Shown one piece after another: positions 37,987 to 41,320 of a DNA stretch of 41,320 nucleotides. The notes beneath the pieces are model-generated. The model was not told the origin of the DNA and made no database searches. It saw nothing but the letters and a program-made list of their open reading frames with translations. Every line of letters starts with the position of its first letter. Position 1 is the first letter of the stretch. The DNA comes from an archaeon (lineage in GTDB: Archaea; Thermoplasmatota; Thermoplasmata; JAJSAE01). A program made the translations under genes and the position numbers. The stretch covers positions 1 through 41,320 of the forward strand of contig JAJSAE010000009.1 of NCBI GenBank assembly GCA_024281315.1, given 5' to 3'.

Positions 37987-39120
37987 CTAGCGGCGCCTCC
38001 TTTTTATAACGGCCATGAGAGATATTGAAGCCATAACTGATATGACAAAGGGAGATATGTCGAACCCGGGCGTGGAATGCTCGCCGTAAACTCTGACTTT
38101 CTCCGGAGATTCCTGCAGCGAAATGGAGTCGTAACTGTCGCTGAACTGAGGCTGTGTTGCTCCGCTAAGGTGGGCGTTGAAGGTGTAGTAGTAGTCCTTC
38201 AGGTGGGTTCCGTTCCCGTCACTCTCCCACTCGGAGAATCTGAAGCAGTCCCTGACAAGGTATTCCTTGTTCACAACATCAACGGCAACGGTGCCGGAGT
38301 TCCCGGCGTTCAGAGGCATGTAGAAGAGGAGCCAGCCGTGGCCGCCCCAGTGCCCAGCCATTGAGTCGTACAATGCGCCGAACTTAAGCCATGCCGGAAT
38401 CCCCGCGGCCCTCGCAAGAGATGCAAATAGAATGGACTGGTCGTCACAGTCCCCGTACCTGTTTTTCAGGGTTTCCACGCAGTCCTGCGGCTCTCCGCTG
38501 CTGCCCGTTTTATATGTAAGGTTATCCAACATCCAGTCGTAGATGGCCTTTGTGGCATCGTAAACATTCGGGTTCGGGTCGTTACCCACAATCTGCTTTG
38601 AAAGGGCCTTTATCTGGGGGTCGGAGGGCCTTATCTTCCACTCGTCTCCGAGGTATTTGTTCTTGAGATCCTGGGGGATGTCGCTTACCCTTCCGCTGTC
38701 CTTGGATGTTACATCCCAGACCATTGTCTTGGAATATACCTTATAAATCACCGTTATGGTTGTTGTGCCGGAGAGAGGGCCGCCCTGCCATGTAAGCCAC
38801 GGCGTTCCGTATCTCGTTTCCGTGGAGGTGGGCTGCGGATTGTAGTTAATGCTCTTAATCTCCTGCACATAGTTGCCCGCTGTGTCGCTTATGCTTTCCG
38901 GCTCGGGGAAATCAATAATCCAGTCGTTGAGGCTGCCGGATATGGTTATTGTCCTCTCCAGCGTAAAATCAGCGGAGACAGGATATTCCCGAATGCTCGG
39001 ATTCTCCAGAAGGTTCTCCATCTGCTGCCTGACCGAAGGGGTCAGAATGGCCAGAAGGATTACTATCAGCAGGAACACGGCAATAACCGCTTTCATTGCC
39101 CGTCGGTCTCTCTCGTCCAT
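37987..39120 (-). CDS. Surface-anchored transglutaminase-like protein with PGF-type C-terminal signal
   Basis: A 377-residue exported protein. The N-terminal hydrophobic segment (AVIAVFLLIVILLAILT) directs export. A beta-rich region follows, then a transglutaminase-like core: YGDCDDQSILFASLARAAGI (catalytic Cys), WGGHGWLLFYMPL (His) and VAVDVVNKEYLV (Asp). The C-terminus STPGFDISPFVISVMASISLMAVIKRRRR (positions about 349-377) has the PGF tripeptide, hydrophobic helix and Arg cluster of an archaeosortase (PGF-CTERM-like) substrate. It probably acts on the cell surface as a protease or cross-linker. A TATA box (ACTTATATCT on the minus strand) is 27 nt before the ATG, so the gene is leaderless. 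Confidence 0.85.
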   Translation of the reverse strand: MDERDRRAMKAVIAVFLLIVILLAILTPSVRQQMENLLENPSIREYPVSADFTLERTITISGSLNDWIIDFPEPESISDTAGNYVQEIKSINYNPQPTSTETRYGTPWLTWQGGPLSGTTTITVIYKVYSKTMVWDVTSKDSGRVSDIPQDLKNKYLGDEWKIRPSDPQIKALSKQIVGNDPNPNVYDATKAIYDWMLDNLTYKTGSSGEPQDCVETLKNRYGDCDDQSILFASLARAAGIPAWLKFGALYDSMAGHWGGHGWLLFYMPLNAGNSGTVAVDVVNKEYLVRDCFRFSEWESDGNGTHLKDYYYTFNAHLSGATQPQFSDSYDSISLQESPEKVRVYGEHSTPGFDISPFVISVMASISLMAVIKRRRR

Positions 39121-39198
39121 GGGGGAATAATGGTGGGATAGTAGATATAAGTTTCTGTCGCTCGCAACCCATAAATATTCCCGCCCTGATCATCCCCC
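39121..39198. promoter_or_regulatory. Divergent leaderless promoters of the transglutaminase and thpR genes
   Basis: AGATATAAGT on the plus strand (39143-39152; ACTTATATCT on the minus strand) serves the leftward gene. CCCATAAATATTC (39167-39179) serves thpR. Each is centred about 26-27 nt from its start codon. Confidence 0.55.
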
Positions 39199-39762
39199 AT
39201 GGCTTCAATCCGTTCCTTCATTGCCGTGGAGGTCCCGTTCTTTCCGTCTGTAAGAGATGCCATTCGAGAGATAAAGAGCACTGGCCTTCGGGCCAAGTTC
39301 GTTGAGCCGCACAACCTTCATCTTACGGTTAAGTTTCTCGGATATATTGAAGAATCCGATATTTTCGCAATTCAGGAGGCCATGCGCTGCGCCTCTTCCG
39401 GTATGGGGCCCTTTGAAATGGAACTTTCGGGCATGGGCTTTTTTCCCGGCGGGAACAGAATCAATGTTATCTGGCTCGGCCTTGAAAACACGGATCCGTT
39501 GATGGATTTCTCCGAAAGGCTTGCGGAGGAATTTCGGAAGGCAGGTATAAGGCCGGAGGGCATGGACAACCGGCGGTTCCGCCCACACATTACCATTGCA
39601 AGGGTGAAGAACCCCGGGGATAAAGAGAGACTTCTGGATGTGATTTCCGGTCATAAAGAGACCGTATTCGGCCGCATACCCGTTGATAAGATACTTTTGA
39701 AAAAGAGTGTTTTAGAGCGAGACGGGCCTGTTTATACCACGCTTGGCTCCGTTGAATTCTGA
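39199..39762 (+). CDS. thpR: RNA 2',3'-cyclic phosphodiesterase
   Basis: A 187-residue 2H-superfamily enzyme that opens 2',3'-cyclic phosphates at RNA ends (formerly described as a 2'-5' RNA ligase). The opening SIRSFIAVEVP is typical. The two catalytic HxTx motifs are HLTVKFLG (about residue 42) and HITIARVK (about residue 130). RINVIWLGLE is a further conserved block. Length and motif spacing are normal. Its 3' end overlaps the convergent MFS gene by about 31 bp. Confidence 0.94.
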   Translation: MASIRSFIAVEVPFFPSVRDAIREIKSTGLRAKFVEPHNLHLTVKFLGYIEESDIFAIQEAMRCASSGMGPFEMELSGMGFFPGGNRINVIWLGLENTDPLMDFSERLAEEFRKAGIRPEGMDNRRFRPHITIARVKNPGDKERLLDVISGHKETVFGRIPVDKILLKKSVLERDGPVYTTLGSVEF

Positions 39763-41078
39763 TTCTTCGGAGCGTCGTCCATCTTTCTGAAGAAGAGGTG
39801 GTATGTAAGGGTGGCAAGACCATAGAAGGCCGCACATATGTAGAACGGCAGGTCCAGAGATATGCCTATTATGTAGCCCCCGATAAAGGAACCCACGGCA
39901 TGGGTGCCTATCCAGCTCACCGTTATTACGCTGGTGGTAAGTGCGCGGTTTCCCGGAGATACCCTGCTCATGGTGAACGCGTTGGAGACAGGACCTGACA
40001 TGTTCATTAGTATGGTTCTGACCACATAGAGGGCAAGGAAGAGTTCAAACGCAAGGGAAGGAAATATGACCACAATCGGCATCATAACCAGCGAAATTGT
40101 TGCAAGCCCTTCGGCACTGACTATCAAGCGTACGCTGCCGATTCTGTCCGCAATCCTCGGAAGGATGAGAATGGCGGCGGCCATGGTTATCTGCGTGAAT
40201 GCGAATACTATGCCTATCTGTGTAGGGACCATGTCGAATCTGAGTTTGAACTGCAGCTGGAAGAAGGGGATGAGTATCCCCGCTCCCATTCCTATCATCA
40301 TGGCTGGCACCGCAAACTTGAGTATGTTCTTTGCATCCCTTGAACGCCTGAACCGTGCGGTTATGCTGGCCTTTTGTCCCGCTTCCTTCTTCTGGCCCTT
40401 TGTTCCCTTTTCTCCCTTTACAAAGACGGATGTTGCGAACTGAAGCGTAAAGAAGACGACACCGATTCCTATTGCCAGCCTGTACCCGAACATGCCGTCG
40501 GCGGTTATGTTCTTTGCAAGATCTGGAATTGCTCCTGCCACAAGGATGGCAGTGGAAAAACCGATCATGGAAACAAAACTCTGCAGGCTAAAGAAGTATT
40601 TTCGTTTCTTTTCGTCCGTCCTGCCGGCAAGTATGGCCTGATACGCAGGAGAGAAGAGGGCGCTGGCCACTCCGGTCATTACGGCGGCACCCATGTATAT
40701 TGTCTTATCCGGAACCATAAGGTATATGGAATTTGCAAGGACCGCAAGGGCCGCACCTGACATAACCGGAACCTTCGTGCCCAGCCTCCGGGAGAGAAAG
40801 CCGGCAGGGAGCAGCATAACCGCCATACTGGCTTCATTGATGAGCATTATCGTTCCGAAAAAGACGGGAGAGAATCCGAGAGCGTCAAAGTAGAGGATAA
40901 GAATAAACGATATGAACGCCCCCCCGAGGCCGCCTAAAAGACCCATGAGGATGAGAAGCTTCGCCTGTCCCCCGAAACCGCCGTAATCCGAGAGAAAATT
41001 CCACAGAGCAAAGCGGCGGCTGCTCATGTCGGGCATTCCTCGCTGTGAAGGGGACGATATGGCCAGATTAAGCGTCAT
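39732..41078 (-). CDS. Major facilitator superfamily transporter
   Basis: A 448-residue protein with about twelve membrane segments. LILMGLLGGLGGAFISFILI opens helix 1. The loop motif GFLSRRLGTKVPVMSG between helices 2 and 3 is the MFS motif A. PRIADRIGSVRLIVSAEGLA is its counterpart in the second half. A charged central loop (KGEKGTKGQKKEAGQKAS) separates the halves. Substrate is unknown; drug or sugar export is equally possible. ATG 41078 is preferred to ATG 41102 because AGGTG lies five bases upstream of it and the TATA-like box (ATTAATAT, about 41114-41121) predicts transcription from near 41091, downstream of ATG 41102. A compound inverted repeat covers this start region and is probably an operator. 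Confidence 0.88.
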   Translation of the reverse strand: MTLNLAISSPSQRGMPDMSSRRFALWNFLSDYGGFGGQAKLLILMGLLGGLGGAFISFILILYFDALGFSPVFFGTIMLINEASMAVMLLPAGFLSRRLGTKVPVMSGAALAVLANSIYLMVPDKTIYMGAAVMTGVASALFSPAYQAILAGRTDEKKRKYFFSLQSFVSMIGFSTAILVAGAIPDLAKNITADGMFGYRLAIGIGVVFFTLQFATSVFVKGEKGTKGQKKEAGQKASITARFRRSRDAKNILKFAVPAMMIGMGAGILIPFFQLQFKLRFDMVPTQIGIVFAFTQITMAAAILILPRIADRIGSVRLIVSAEGLATISLVMMPIVVIFPSLAFELFLALYVVRTILMNMSGPVSNAFTMSRVSPGNRALTTSVITVSWIGTHAVGSFIGGYIIGISLDLPFYICAAFYGLATLTYHLFFRKMDDAPKNQNSTEPSVV

Positions 41079-41079
41079 G

Positions 41080-41115
41080 ATACACCTGAATGGTTGCACC
41101 ATGATGCAGGTGTAT
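41080..41115. promoter_or_regulatory. Nested inverted repeat over the MFS gene promoter, probable operator
   Basis: Outer arms ATACACCTG (41080-41088) and CAGGTGTAT (41107-41115) are perfectly complementary. Between them lies a second inverted repeat ATGGT-TGC-ACCAT (41090-41102). The outer right arm abuts the TATA-like box and the left arm contains the AGGTG ribosome site. The expected transcript start falls between the arms, so this should act at DNA level as a repressor site. Confidence 0.7.
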
Positions 41116-41190
41116 TAATATGTTTCGTTTTCATGTGTCATAGGAGGGCCGTGTTCTGCGGAAAACAGTTAATACCAAAGGGAAAGATTT

Positions 41191-41320
41191 TCAAGCCTCC
41201 ACACTGTACCCCATACTCCCCCCTCCATAAATATAAATCCAGAACCCTTCCGCTCCTGCATAGATATTAACCGCCCGGTTCTGCGCATCGTTGAAGTTGT
41301 TGAAACCGAACTTATAGATG
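41191..41320 (-). CDS. C-terminal end of an unidentified protein (5' part outside window)
   Basis: A minus-strand frame is open from the window edge to TGA at 41191-41193 and gives about 42 residues rich in aromatic residues and glycine (IYKFGFNNFNDAQNRAVNIY, then AGAEGFWIYIYGGGSMGY). The composition suits a secreted or surface beta-rich protein. No family is recognised and the bulk of the gene is missing, so even coding status is provisional. It runs in the same direction as the MFS gene, about 110 bp upstream of it. Confidence 0.5.
   Translation of the reverse strand, partial: IYKFGFNNFNDAQNRAVNIYAGAEGFWIYIYGGGSMGYSVEA

Overview
The window reads as a chromosome segment of an anaerobic archaeon, most likely in the Thermoplasmatota but outside the order Thermoplasmatales. 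The indications are: archaeal-type promoters, with TATA-like boxes centred about 26-27 nt before the start codon (leaderless transcripts) at many genes; an archaeal TrmG10; a fused phosphopantetheine adenylyltransferase/DUF84 protein of a kind known from Thermoplasmata; class II HMG-CoA reductase; a DUF835 domain; the AcnX-type phosphomevalonate dehydratase of the archaeal mevalonate pathway, which Thermoplasmatales proper are thought to lack; and superoxide reductase plus rubrerythrin. The lineage is an inference from gene content, not from a marker phylogeny.

Layout. 1-566: 3' end of an NADP-isocitrate dehydrogenase gene. 928-2786: a two-gene ATPase + RloB cassette resembling the AbiL abortive-infection system. 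2873-6507: housekeeping genes (DUF2721 protein, TrmG10, NadA, PPAT-DUF84 fusion, DUF2116 zinc-ribbon protein). 6606-19652: a 13-kb type I restriction-modification island whose core genes hsdM, hsdS and hsdR are interrupted by a Fic protein, two ORF6N/PLD-like paralogues, an AlbA_2/ATPase protein, a class III cyclase-like protein and a GxxExxY protein. It ends 21 bp from the 3' end of a tRNA-Gln gene. 20027-21745: an AT-rich membrane-anchored TPR protein. 21863-26933: HMG-CoA reductase, endonuclease III, lysine 6-aminotransferase, an ArsR regulator, an acetate-family transporter and an Lrp regulator. 27007-28602: a small HTH gene followed by a ferritin-like protein, rubrerythrin and superoxide reductase, a compact oxygen-defence operon. 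28821-32540: a deaminase-fold protein without its active site, an MTH1187 protein, an EamA transporter and the two phosphomevalonate dehydratase subunits, the small one fused to a Nudix domain. 32600-41320: a tandem-duplicated regulator, an isoleucyl-tRNA synthetase carrying a large HhH/zinc-ribbon/DUF835 tail, a surface transglutaminase, ThpR, an MFS transporter and a partial gene.

How the parts work together. HmgA and the dehydratase are two steps of isoprenoid (archaeal lipid) synthesis. The 27-28.6 kb operon removes superoxide, peroxide and free iron. The RM island is the most unusual stretch. Its genes are chained by ATGA/GTGA overlaps and small bridging ORFs. Near-perfect GGTCAC..GTGACC palindromes recur in the variable part of both ORF6N genes, in two different reading frames, and again in a bridging ORF made of three tandem variants of that segment. 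An 11-bp repeat, eight units long, lies inside the AlbA_2 gene. 9-nt-periodic inverted repeats sit between genes. Together they suggest a locus that reshuffles the variable segments of its accessory proteins. This is a hypothesis that related genomes can test.
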